In this document: positions 1 through 5,319 of the stretch, one piece after another
Numbering within the stretch: position 1 is the first letter of the stretch
How the letters are laid out: every line of letters starts with the position of its first letter
Origin: Pseudomonadota bacterium
GTDB lineage: Bacteria > Desulfobacterota > DSM-4660 > Desulfatiglandales > B25-G16
Direction of reading: 5' to 3'
Assembly: GCA_030633645.1 (NCBI GenBank)
Contig: DAOVRY010000091.1
Location: 1-5,319, forward strand
Length of the DNA stretch: 5,319 nucleotides
Translations under genes and position numbers: made by a program
Notes under the pieces: generated by a model
Told to the model about the DNA's origin: nothing
Databases searched by the model: none
Seen by the model: only the letters and a program-made list of their open reading frames with translations

Positions 1-62
1 CATCGTGGCTTGTCGGTTTGAGGCGAAGCTTCGTTAGACTATGTGGGGCATAATCCAAAAAA

Positions 63-360
63 AAGATACCCATACCCTGCAATAAGCTTAAGAATCAACA
101 GCCTAGGTTTCACTATGCCGTGACCTTGGCCCTAAAGGCGAGTTTTGACATCGCCTGGAGCGAGCCTTTGATTTATCAAAAAACGTTTTAGAGAAAGTGA
201 AAAGGGATTTCGGCAACAGCCTGATCAAAATTGCCAGTGGCGAATTCTTTGCAAGGGTTGCCTAGTAATCTTACAGGACATTACACCTGTTGAAGCCATC
301 AAAAAGGTTTCGCAGCAACACCTCAAAAATTCTCCCAAAGCAGGGTGGCTGCAGGTATGA
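63..360 (+). pseudogene. Possible frameshifted remnant (3' end) of an unidentified protein gene
   Basis: No intact reading frame spans this stretch, but three open segments in successive forward frames follow one another with overlaps. The first runs to a TAG at 189-191 and ends around ALKASFDIAWSEPLIYQ. The second is open from 149 to a TAG at 263-265 and contains NVLEKVKRDFGNSL and IKIASGEFFARVA. The third is open from 172 to a TGA at 358-360 and ends ITPVEAIKKVSQQHL then KNSPKAGWLQV. The residue make-up (amphipathic helices rich in K, E, A, L and V) looks protein-like in the later part of each segment, which suggests one C-terminal region broken by two small indels. The final stop lies 8 bases from the convergent stop of the neighbouring gene, a normal position for a gene end. 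No ATG start or ribosome binding site is evident in the window. I do not recognise the family. Sequencing error or chance open frames are real alternatives. Confidence 0.3.
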
Positions 361-368
361 CGGAAAGC

Positions 369-3224
369 CTATTGTTTCTTCTCTTTCGTCATCCCGGAGA
401 TTTCTTTGAGGACTCCCTCCAGATTTTCTAATGCCCTCCCGTACTCAGCCCAGTTCCCCTGGCGCAAGTAATTTATTGCTTCATTGTAATGTTTCAAGGC
501 CAAGCTGCCAAGACCATAAATATTCAACGTTTCGGGAACAAGTGGTGAAACAGGTTCCTTGCTGGCAATGGCACGTTCCAAGACGCCGTTCAGGGCCTTT
601 TTGAGATCATCGTCCATTCTGAGGCGATTGCCAAAAGCAACAATAACCCTTTTTAGTTCCGGCAAGGAAGCGGCTTTTGATCTATCCACTACTGCAGAAC
701 CCAGAGGTCCCTTTCTTTGGGACTTTCCAAAAGCTCTGGGTTGAGGTGATGCTGTTGGGGGCACTTCTTCTTCTTGCTTTGCTTCAAGGTAAACTGGTTC
801 CACATAAATAAATGAGTCACCAACAGGAATAGCGAGAAGATTGCCTCTGATAACTCTGGAACCTCTCTGACCCCACAAGCTCAACTCCCGGGAGATATCC
901 GTCTGCTGATCAATCCTGGCTTCAATCTGCATGGGCCCATAGACCAGTTTGTCCTTGGGCAATTTGTAGACCAACAGACTTCCGTAGTTAGGCAGGTCAC
1001 TTCTGGCCGCCAGCCAGCTTATCATATTATCCTTTTTAGAAGGAGTAAAAGGGAGCATCAAAAGAAACTCTTCTTTGTCTTCTTCGGGCAGCTTCACAAT
1101 GATGTAATAGGGTTCCATTTCTTGTCGGCTATCACCATAAACCTCATCAGGGGTTTGCCAGAGATCCTCCTGGTTGTAGAAGACCTGGGCGTCCTCCATG
1201 TGATATATTCTATACGTACCTGCCTGGATCTTGAAGAGATCCTTGGGATACCGGATATGCTTTTTCAAACCGGCAGGCATTTCACTAAAGGGCTTGAATA
1301 GATCGGGGAATATACGGGCGTAAGTTCGAGCAAGAGGATCAGTTTCATCAACCATATAAAAGGATACATGCCCATTATAGGCATCTATAGCTACCTTGAC
1401 TGAATTCCGAATATAGTTGAGCCTTTTTTTGTCGACAGGGCTGCGCGATCGGCGAGAATAGGGATACATATTAGATGTCGTATAGGCATCTTGAATCCAA
1501 AAGAGCTTTCCTTCAGAAATAACCAGGTACGGATCAGAGTCATAATCGAGAAATGGCGCAATTGTGCGTACCCGCGTACCGATCCGGCGGTTATACATTA
1601 TTCTGCTCTCCGGGCTCAAATACGTGGTAAATAGTATCTGGGAATCGAAAAATTCAAGGGCAAACAAAAGCCTTCGAGCAAAAGATTTGATAGGAACCCC
1701 TCCCCGTCCCTGATAAACAGTGTAGACATTCTTGTCCCCCTTGGGGTAATCAAATTCATCAGTTTTAGTCTTTACGAGAACATATTCATGAGTTTTTTCC
1801 CCATAGTAAATCTCCGGACGCTCTATCTTCAGGTCAGCAGGAAAGGAAGGAGGGAGGTCTTTGATTAGGAGCCGGGGAAGTCCTTCTCTGGTCACTTCGT
1901 TTACCGGGCTTAAGGCCAATCCGTAGCCATGGGTATAAATCAGATGTCTATTAACCCACGTATTTGCCTGGGGAGGAAGTTGGTTTACTACCAACTCTCG
2001 GGCAGCGAGCATGACTTGCCGGAGCTCGTTGTTGATGACATAACGATCTACATCTACGTTGTTGAAATCGTAATAGAGCCGTATAGCTTGGATCTGCCTG
2101 TAGGTTTGAAGTAAAGGACGGTGGTCCCAGATCCTAATATTTTGAATAGTTACATTGTGTTTCTCAATGTCTTCTGTGGTCAGTTTATCACTAACCGGAA
2201 AGTCTACTTCCTTTATCTTGGTCAGATTATAAGCCTCGCGGGTATTTTCAATATTGTAAGCTATGTAGGGCGATTCCTTGTCTAACTCATTGGGCTTCAC
2301 CACAAATTGTTGCACCAGGCTGGGAAGGAGAGTTCCAAAAACCAATACAGCCCCTAACCAGATTCCACCGCTTAGCCAGATCAATTTTGTCCGAGGCTTA
2401 AAGGCGCTAAAAAAAAGGACCACGGCCAAGCCAAGGGAGAAAATGATCAGAGCCTTGTAGGCCAAGACCTTAATGGTGACATCCGTATAGTTAGCACCGA
2501 AAGCAGGTCCTTGGGCAGAATAGAGAAGTTTGTAGATTTTTAGATAATAACCCCAGGCCAAGAGGAGAACAACGATTCCTCCCAGGAAAATAAGGTGTTT
2601 CTTGGCTTTTTGTCCGATGGCGATTTTAGGTACTGAGAGTGGCTTTCCTTCCTCTGGAGCAAATTCACCAATTACTTGAAGACCACCCTTTTTCAGATAC
2701 CACCCCACGGTCAGGAGAACAGATAGAATGAGAAAAACCAAGAGCCTGTTTTGTACCAAAAGGTAAAAGGGAAGAGAAAAAACATAGAAACCGATGTCCC
2801 GCTCAAAAATGGGGTCGGTGCGCCCAAAAGGTACTTGATAAAGATAGCGCAGGGCAAGGTCCCATTGTTGAAAGTCCTTTGAAGCAATAACAAAACTGAT
2901 AACCAGAACAAGGGCTACTAAAAGAGCACTTGAGGCCTTGCCAGAGAGGCCAAGCTGGGAAAGATAACCGCCTTCAGTTCCAAAGCTCAGCCCTGCCCCA
3001 TGGCCTGGGTTTAAGCGTCGAGCTACGTAGAGGTTAACGAGCAGGATAAGGAGAAAGGTTAGCCATATCGCCAAACCAAACCCGAACTTGCTCAAAAGCA
3101 TCGTCCAGAAAATAGACGAAAAGTTTAGATTTCCGAACCAGAGCCAATCAGGATATATGGAAACCACCAACCACAGCAAAATAACAACGATAAGCCCAAA
3201 CCCGATAATTAGTTTCTTCTTCAT
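369..3224 (-). CDS. UPF0182 family membrane protein (COG1615), function unknown
   Basis: This 951-residue protein is a full-length member of the UPF0182 family of large bacterial and archaeal membrane proteins, whose biochemical role is not established. Hydrophobic segments suggest seven membrane helices at about residues 5-24, 43-67, 98-114, 147-175, 210-228, 254-275 and 281-303. A large soluble part of some 640 residues follows, which topology would probably place outside the membrane. Family-typical blocks are visible: ERDIGFYVFSLPFY (141-154), YIAYNIENTREAYNL (320-334), IRIWDHRPLLQTYRQIQ (363-379), THGYGLALSPVN (431-442), and the NSVKVAIDAYNGHVSFY to IFPDLF region (607-643). A Pro/Gln/Lys-rich linker at about 818-850 leads to a C-terminal helical segment (about 903-944, with YNEAINYLRQGNWAEYG), which is also usual in the family. 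M1 is preferred because GGAGAG lies 6 bases upstream and the first helix starts at once after MKKK. It is transcribed away from the kinase gene and has no co-directional partner in the window. Confidence 0.93.
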   Translation of the reverse strand: MKKKLIIGFGLIVVILLWLVVSIYPDWLWFGNLNFSSIFWTMLLSKFGFGLAIWLTFLLILLVNLYVARRLNPGHGAGLSFGTEGGYLSQLGLSGKASSALLVALVLVISFVIASKDFQQWDLALRYLYQVPFGRTDPIFERDIGFYVFSLPFYLLVQNRLLVFLILSVLLTVGWYLKKGGLQVIGEFAPEEGKPLSVPKIAIGQKAKKHLIFLGGIVVLLLAWGYYLKIYKLLYSAQGPAFGANYTDVTIKVLAYKALIIFSLGLAVVLFFSAFKPRTKLIWLSGGIWLGAVLVFGTLLPSLVQQFVVKPNELDKESPYIAYNIENTREAYNLTKIKEVDFPVSDKLTTEDIEKHNVTIQNIRIWDHRPLLQTYRQIQAIRLYYDFNNVDVDRYVINNELRQVMLAARELVVNQLPPQANTWVNRHLIYTHGYGLALSPVNEVTREGLPRLLIKDLPPSFPADLKIERPEIYYGEKTHEYVLVKTKTDEFDYPKGDKNVYTVYQGRGGVPIKSFARRLLFALEFFDSQILFTTYLSPESRIMYNRRIGTRVRTIAPFLDYDSDPYLVISEGKLFWIQDAYTTSNMYPYSRRSRSPVDKKRLNYIRNSVKVAIDAYNGHVSFYMVDETDPLARTYARIFPDLFKPFSEMPAGLKKHIRYPKDLFKIQAGTYRIYHMEDAQVFYNQEDLWQTPDEVYGDSRQEMEPYYIIVKLPEEDKEEFLLMLPFTPSKKDNMISWLAARSDLPNYGSLLVYKLPKDKLVYGPMQIEARIDQQTDISRELSLWGQRGSRVIRGNLLAIPVGDSFIYVEPVYLEAKQEEEVPPTASPQPRAFGKSQRKGPLGSAVVDRSKAASLPELKRVIVAFGNRLRMDDDLKKALNGVLERAIASKEPVSPLVPETLNIYGLGSLALKHYNEAINYLRQGNWAEYGRALENLEGVLKEISGMTKEKKQ

Positions 3225-3230
3225 AAGTTA

Positions 3231-3236
3231 CTCTCC
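3231..3236 (-). promoter_or_regulatory. Ribosome binding site of the UPF0182 gene
   Basis: On the minus strand GGAGAG lies 6 bases before the ATG at 3224-3222. This is a good Shine-Dalgarno match at normal spacing. It selects M1 over the next methionine, residue 42, which would remove the first membrane helix. Confidence 0.8.
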
Positions 3237-3266
3237 GTTAAGGTAAACTTAGCAACTTTCCTAAGC

Positions 3267-3294
3267 TATGTACGTTAATGAACAGCATTTTCAA
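3267..3294 (-). promoter_or_regulatory. Weak candidate sigma-70 promoter for the UPF0182 gene
   Basis: On the minus strand TTGAAA (3294-3289, five of six against TTGACA) is followed after 16 bases by TACATA (3272-3267), which keeps only three of six positions of TATAAT. Transcription would begin near 3260 and give a leader of about 35 bases, which is a natural length. The -10 match is poor, so this is only the best-placed candidate. A small 5-bp hairpin (CTTAG/CTAAG, 3248-3252 with 3261-3265) would lie in the leader or at the start point. Confidence 0.28.
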
Positions 3295-3387
3295 AACAGT
3301 TTTGGCTAGCCTCGCCCAGACAATTACCCGCACACTTGAGCTAAAAGAGCCACCTGAAAATTTATATAATAGAGTTTTCTACGCCTC

Positions 3388-3426
3388 AGTGCAAGTAGTT
3401 TTTCATAGAGAGGAAACTACAGCACT
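3388..3426. repeat. Interrupted 12-bp inverted repeat (hairpin or operator)
   Basis: The left arm is AGTGC, AA, GTAGTTT and the right arm is AAACTAC, A, GCACT. All 12 arm bases pair perfectly around a 2:1 internal bulge, with 12 bases between the arms (3402-3413), two of which could extend the stem as G-T pairs. No T-run follows on either side that would make it a classical terminator. It starts about 18 bases after a perfect TATAAT at 3365-3370, so it could form a hairpin near the 5' end of a plus-strand transcript, or serve as a protein binding site. The pairing is seen directly; the role is inferred. Confidence 0.55.
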
Positions 3427-3445
3427 TCGATATGTTCTCGGGGTT

Positions 3446-3473
3446 TCTGCTTTCTGATCTGCTTTCTGATCTG
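3446..3473. repeat. Tandem 12-bp direct repeat
   Basis: The unit GCTTTCTGATCT occurs twice head to tail (3449-3460 and 3461-3472), and the 12-base period extends over 3446-3473. Each copy contains CTGCTTTCTG (3447-3456 and 3459-3468). Both of these can pair at 9 of 10 positions with CAGATAGCAG at 3481-3490, leaving a 12-base loop for the nearer copy. The repeat may be a doubled binding site or simple slippage duplication. Confidence 0.6.
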
Positions 3474-3491
3474 GACAGTTCAGATAGCAGT

Positions 3492-3559
3492 ATGGTAACC
3501 TAATATAATATATTATGACATCATGGTAATTGTGGCAGGATATTTGCAATTTCATGGTA
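3492..3559. repeat. Three ATGGTA copies at exact 31-bp intervals
   Basis: ATGGTA occurs at 3492-3497, 3523-3528 and 3554-3559, so each start is exactly 31 bases from the last, close to three turns of B-form DNA. The second and third copies share the longer match TCATGGTA. The array surrounds the candidate promoter elements before the kinase gene, as expected for sites on one face of the helix bound by a regulator. The positions are read directly; the regulatory role is inferred, and a chance match of a 6-bp word is possible. Confidence 0.4.
3504..3516 (+). promoter_or_regulatory. Candidate -10 element and AT palindrome upstream of the kinase
   Basis: A perfect TATAAT sits at 3504-3509 and overlaps a perfect 12-bp palindrome, ATAATATATTAT (3505-3516). 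Transcription from it would leave a leader of about 125 bases before the kinase start. The bases where a -35 box should be (around 3480-3486, TCAGATA) match TTGACA poorly, so an activator would be needed. An alternative is ATGACA (3515-3520, five of six) with GATATT (3539-3544) 18 bases on, which would give a leader of about 90 bases. I cannot choose between them from sequence. Confidence 0.35.
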
Positions 3560-3628
3560 CAGACATAAACACTCTCTTGCTGACTGCTGCAAAGAAGCAT
3601 GCACTAACCTGAGACGTTCTTAACGAAT

Positions 3629-3634
3629 AAGGAG
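3629..3634 (+). promoter_or_regulatory. Ribosome binding site of the kinase gene
   Basis: AAGGAG ends 7 bases before the ATG at 3642, which is a strong Shine-Dalgarno match at ideal spacing. It supports this start. The next methionine in frame is residue 63, inside the conserved N-terminal domain. Confidence 0.85.
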
Positions 3635-3641
3635 CTCCGCC

Positions 3642-4988
3642 ATGAGCGAACCGGACTTAGACCCCCGTTTACCTCTCATACAAAATGCTGACCTAAAGGA
3701 TAAGCTTGTCCTGGTTCGAGTGGACCACAACGTCGTCAAGAAGGGTGAAATCCGCGATCCCTACCGGATCGATGCCACCCTGGGGACTCTTTACAACATC
3801 GTGGAGCGAGGAGGCCGGCTCATCCTCATGACTCACGTGGGCCGAACACGAGACAAAGAGACCGGCCGCATTGAAGTGGACGATGACACCTCGGTCTATT
3901 CAGTTGTTGATTATCTAGAGCGCAAATTGCACACCAGGTTTGTGGTGCCCCAGTTTCCAGTCCATCCAGAATGGGGCATCAGAGAGATCGACACCTCCAT
4001 CAACTGGTGTATTAGGGACCTCCTAGCACACCGGGTGGGGGGCATCTACCTGCCCAATACGCGCTGGTTCGAGGGTGAGGAGGCCACTGGCGAGAAGCGA
4101 GAGCGCTTTGCCGTGCAATTGGCTGGCCTGGCCGATGTCTTTGTCAATGACGCCTTCGGCTCGTGGCAAGTTCATGTCTCAACGGTTGACGTGACCAAGC
4201 ATCTGCCGAGCTTTGCCGGTTTCCTTCTCCAGAAGGAACTCAGTAACCTGAAGCACTTGCTGAAACCTGAGCGGCCCTTTGTCGCCGTTGTAGCTGGGGC
4301 CAAATACGACACCAAGATCGGTCCGCTCTACCAAATCTACAAAAAGGTTGATCACCTGATACTGGGGGGAATTATTTACAATACCTTTCTGTGCGCTAAA
4401 CACGATATTCACGTGCGCGGGGTAAGTGAGACCGACATCCAGGCAGCCAAGGATCTGGTGAAGCTGGACAAGGAAGCCAAGAAGGTGATCGAATTACCTT
4501 TTCTGGTCGAGTCGGATACCATAGAGGGTCGGGTGGAAGGCAAGTACCGCACCCGCAGCATCAAGGACTTCAAGAAAGGAGATCGGTTCGGTTATTTCTT
4601 GGATGTGCCTCCCGAATCATTCGACGCCCCTGGGGTGGCAGAGGTTATTGGCTCGGCCAAAACCATTTTTGTCAATGCGGTTATGGGCTTCACTCCGCAC
4701 TTTTACGAAGGGTCACAGAAACTGGACCAGACCATTGATCATAACAGGCGAGCCCAAAAGTTCTATGGCGGGGGGGACACCCTCCAGGAATTCAAAAACC
4801 TCAGCCCCGGATTGTACCTGGCCGCTATGGATAGTGCTCAATATTTCTTTTTTACCGGAGGCGGGACAGTGCTCAAAGCCATTGAGGAAGGCACGCCCTA
4901 CGGCCTCGAACCAGTTAAGTCCTTAATAGAAAACGGGGGGTCAACGCCGAAAAACCCAGCCCATAGTATTTTGTCAGAGAGCGCGTAA
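3642..4988 (+). CDS. pgk: Phosphoglycerate kinase, divergent type
   Basis: The 448-residue product is a phosphoglycerate kinase, the cytosolic enzyme that moves phosphate between 1,3-bisphosphoglycerate and ADP to give 3-phosphoglycerate and ATP. N-domain motifs are RVDHN (26-30, usually RVDFN), R42, HVGR (65-68), NTRWFEGEE (139-147) and VNDAFG (168-173). The hinge and C-domain show LPSFAGFLLQKEL (188-200), AGAKYDTKIG (218-227, with the usual two lysines), GGGDT (376-380) and TGGG (405-408). Oddities are visible. The stretch after NDAFG is one residue shorter than usual and reads SWQVHVST, so the arginine of the normal HRAH motif, which binds substrate phosphate, is absent. The usual WNGPMGVFE is VNAVMGFTP. 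There is an enlarged segment at about 100-135 and a C-terminal tail of about 20 residues, making it longer than the typical 390-420. The core substrate and nucleotide residues remain, so activity is likely. It stands without other glycolytic genes in the window, and its G+C looks higher than that of the neighbouring gene. Confidence 0.9.
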   Translation: MSEPDLDPRLPLIQNADLKDKLVLVRVDHNVVKKGEIRDPYRIDATLGTLYNIVERGGRLILMTHVGRTRDKETGRIEVDDDTSVYSVVDYLERKLHTRFVVPQFPVHPEWGIREIDTSINWCIRDLLAHRVGGIYLPNTRWFEGEEATGEKRERFAVQLAGLADVFVNDAFGSWQVHVSTVDVTKHLPSFAGFLLQKELSNLKHLLKPERPFVAVVAGAKYDTKIGPLYQIYKKVDHLILGGIIYNTFLCAKHDIHVRGVSETDIQAAKDLVKLDKEAKKVIELPFLVESDTIEGRVEGKYRTRSIKDFKKGDRFGYFLDVPPESFDAPGVAEVIGSAKTIFVNAVMGFTPHFYEGSQKLDQTIDHNRRAQKFYGGGDTLQEFKNLSPGLYLAAMDSAQYFFFTGGGTVLKAIEEGTPYGLEPVKSLIENGGSTPKNPAHSILSESA

Positions 4989-5319
4989 AGAATTCTGGCC
5001 TACATGTACCGGTCTTTGGTACGCAAAACCCTCAATGAAATATCTCATACCTGACAGCTCAATCTGCTCTCGATGTCGCAAAAAACAGAGTTGATCCACC
5101 AAGATGTCCAAATATTCAAGCTGCCACCCCATGTGCATGGGTCACCCTGAGGCATTACCTCTGAACATGGCAGGATCTCTTAGCCTTTTTCCAGGGCCTT
5201 TCGCCTTGACACACAAATTCTTTTACCCCATAGTGCCCCAACTAGAAGCGATTGATATGGCGCTCTCAGCAGTAACCTTTCTGAGAGCGTTTGTCATAGG
5301 AATTTGATGGACTATGCTA
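4989..5319. other. Region downstream of the kinase, no gene recognised
   Basis: These 331 bases carry no convincing gene. A 67-codon open stretch at 5104-5307 on the plus strand lacks a ribosome binding site, has no recognisable motif and runs through the inverted repeat at 5261-5289. Small dyads are present: GTACC/GGTAC (5006-5010 with 5018-5022) starting 17 bases after the kinase stop, and CCCATG TG CATGGG (5128-5141). Neither has a T-run after it, and both may be chance. Confidence 0.55.
5261..5293 (+). terminator. Possible intrinsic terminator after the kinase gene
   Basis: CGCTCTCAG (5261-5269) and CTGAGAGCG (5281-5289) form a perfect 9-bp stem with an 11-base loop, and TTTGT follows at once on the plus strand. 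The stem is G+C-rich enough to be stable, but the T-run is short and broken, and the site is about 270 bases past the kinase stop. A weak terminator, a 3'-end processing hairpin or an operator for a gene beyond the window are all possible. Confidence 0.42.

Larger units (their letters stand above)
3225..3641. other. Divergent intergenic control region
   Basis: This 417-base gap separates two gene starts facing away from each other, so promoters for both genes should lie here. It is visibly richer in A and T than the kinase gene. I see no convincing coding sequence. A 65-codon open stretch on the minus strand (3403-3600) has cysteine- and tyrosine-rich composition, no family resemblance and no ribosome binding site, and I treat it as chance. 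The region holds two perfect TATAAT hexamers (3365-3370 and 3504-3509), an interrupted dyad (3388-3426), a tandem 12-bp repeat (3446-3473), an AT palindrome (3505-3516) and three evenly spaced ATGGTA copies (3492-3559). Confidence 0.7.

Noticed and set aside
24..33. Perfect 10-bp palindrome CGAAGCTTCG
   Set aside because: It is short, stands alone, and has no linked promoter, terminator or second copy, so chance is the simplest explanation.
57..64. A8 run (T8 on the minus strand) as a terminator tract for the UPF0182 transcript
   Set aside because: No stable hairpin lies directly before the T-run on the minus strand, and the site is about 300 bases past the stop codon.
3365..3370. Perfect TATAAT as a main promoter for the kinase
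   Set aside because: The only TTGAnn-like hexamer upstream (TTGAGC, 3336-3341) is 23 bases away, too far for a normal promoter, and the leader would be about 265 bases. It is noted as possible but not called.
3403..3600. A 65-codon open stretch on the minus strand inside the divergent gap
   Set aside because: It has no ribosome binding site, an unusual Cys/Tyr/Gln-rich make-up and no recognisable motif, and it overlaps the repeat-rich control region.
4179..4926. Open frames of 77 codons (minus) and 107 codons (plus, other frame) inside the kinase gene
   Set aside because: They lie wholly within a confidently identified gene and show no independent start signal or protein-like motifs.
5104..5307. 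A 67-codon open stretch on the plus strand after the kinase
   Set aside because: There is no Shine-Dalgarno sequence before its ATG, no family resemblance, and it runs through a perfect 9-bp inverted repeat that looks like a terminator or operator.
1..5319. CRISPR array, tRNA, rRNA, insertion sequence or phage elements
   Set aside because: No regularly spaced long repeats, cloverleaf-like sequence, rRNA-like block, terminal inverted repeats or transposase or integrase reading frame were seen on either strand.

Overview
The window holds two complete protein genes transcribed away from each other across a 417-base AT-rich gap, plus non-coding or decayed sequence at both ends. It looks like ordinary bacterial chromosome: ATG starts with purine-rich ribosome binding sites, dense coding, and no phage or transposon genes. 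The family content (a UPF0182 membrane protein and a divergent phosphoglycerate kinase) fits a free-living, possibly anaerobic bacterium such as a Desulfobacterota, Nitrospirota or Firmicutes relative. That placement is an inference and I cannot fix the phylum from sequence alone.

Layout. Bases 1-368 contain no intact gene. Three short open stretches in successive forward frames (about 54-188, 149-262 and 172-357) read like pieces of one protein broken by frameshifts, ending 8 bases before the stop of the next gene. Bases 369-3224 (minus strand) encode a 951-residue UPF0182 family protein with seven predicted membrane segments and a very large soluble domain. Bases 3225-3641 form the shared upstream region, with candidate promoters, a 39-bp interrupted dyad, a tandem 12-bp repeat, an AT palindrome, and three copies of ATGGTA spaced exactly 31 bp apart. 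Bases 3642-4988 (plus strand) encode a 448-residue phosphoglycerate kinase of unusual type. Bases 4989-5319 show no convincing gene but include a 9-bp perfect inverted repeat that may end the kinase transcript.

The two genes have no obvious shared pathway. The kinase would act in the cytosol on 3-phosphoglycerate and 1,3-bisphosphoglycerate. The UPF0182 protein is a membrane protein of unknown function. The kinase stands apart from any glyceraldehyde-3-phosphate dehydrogenase or other glycolytic gene inside the window, and it lacks one of the classical substrate-binding arginines, so it may be a specialised paralogue. No clearly new multi-gene system is visible. The most unusual features are the divergent kinase and the repeat-rich control region between the genes.
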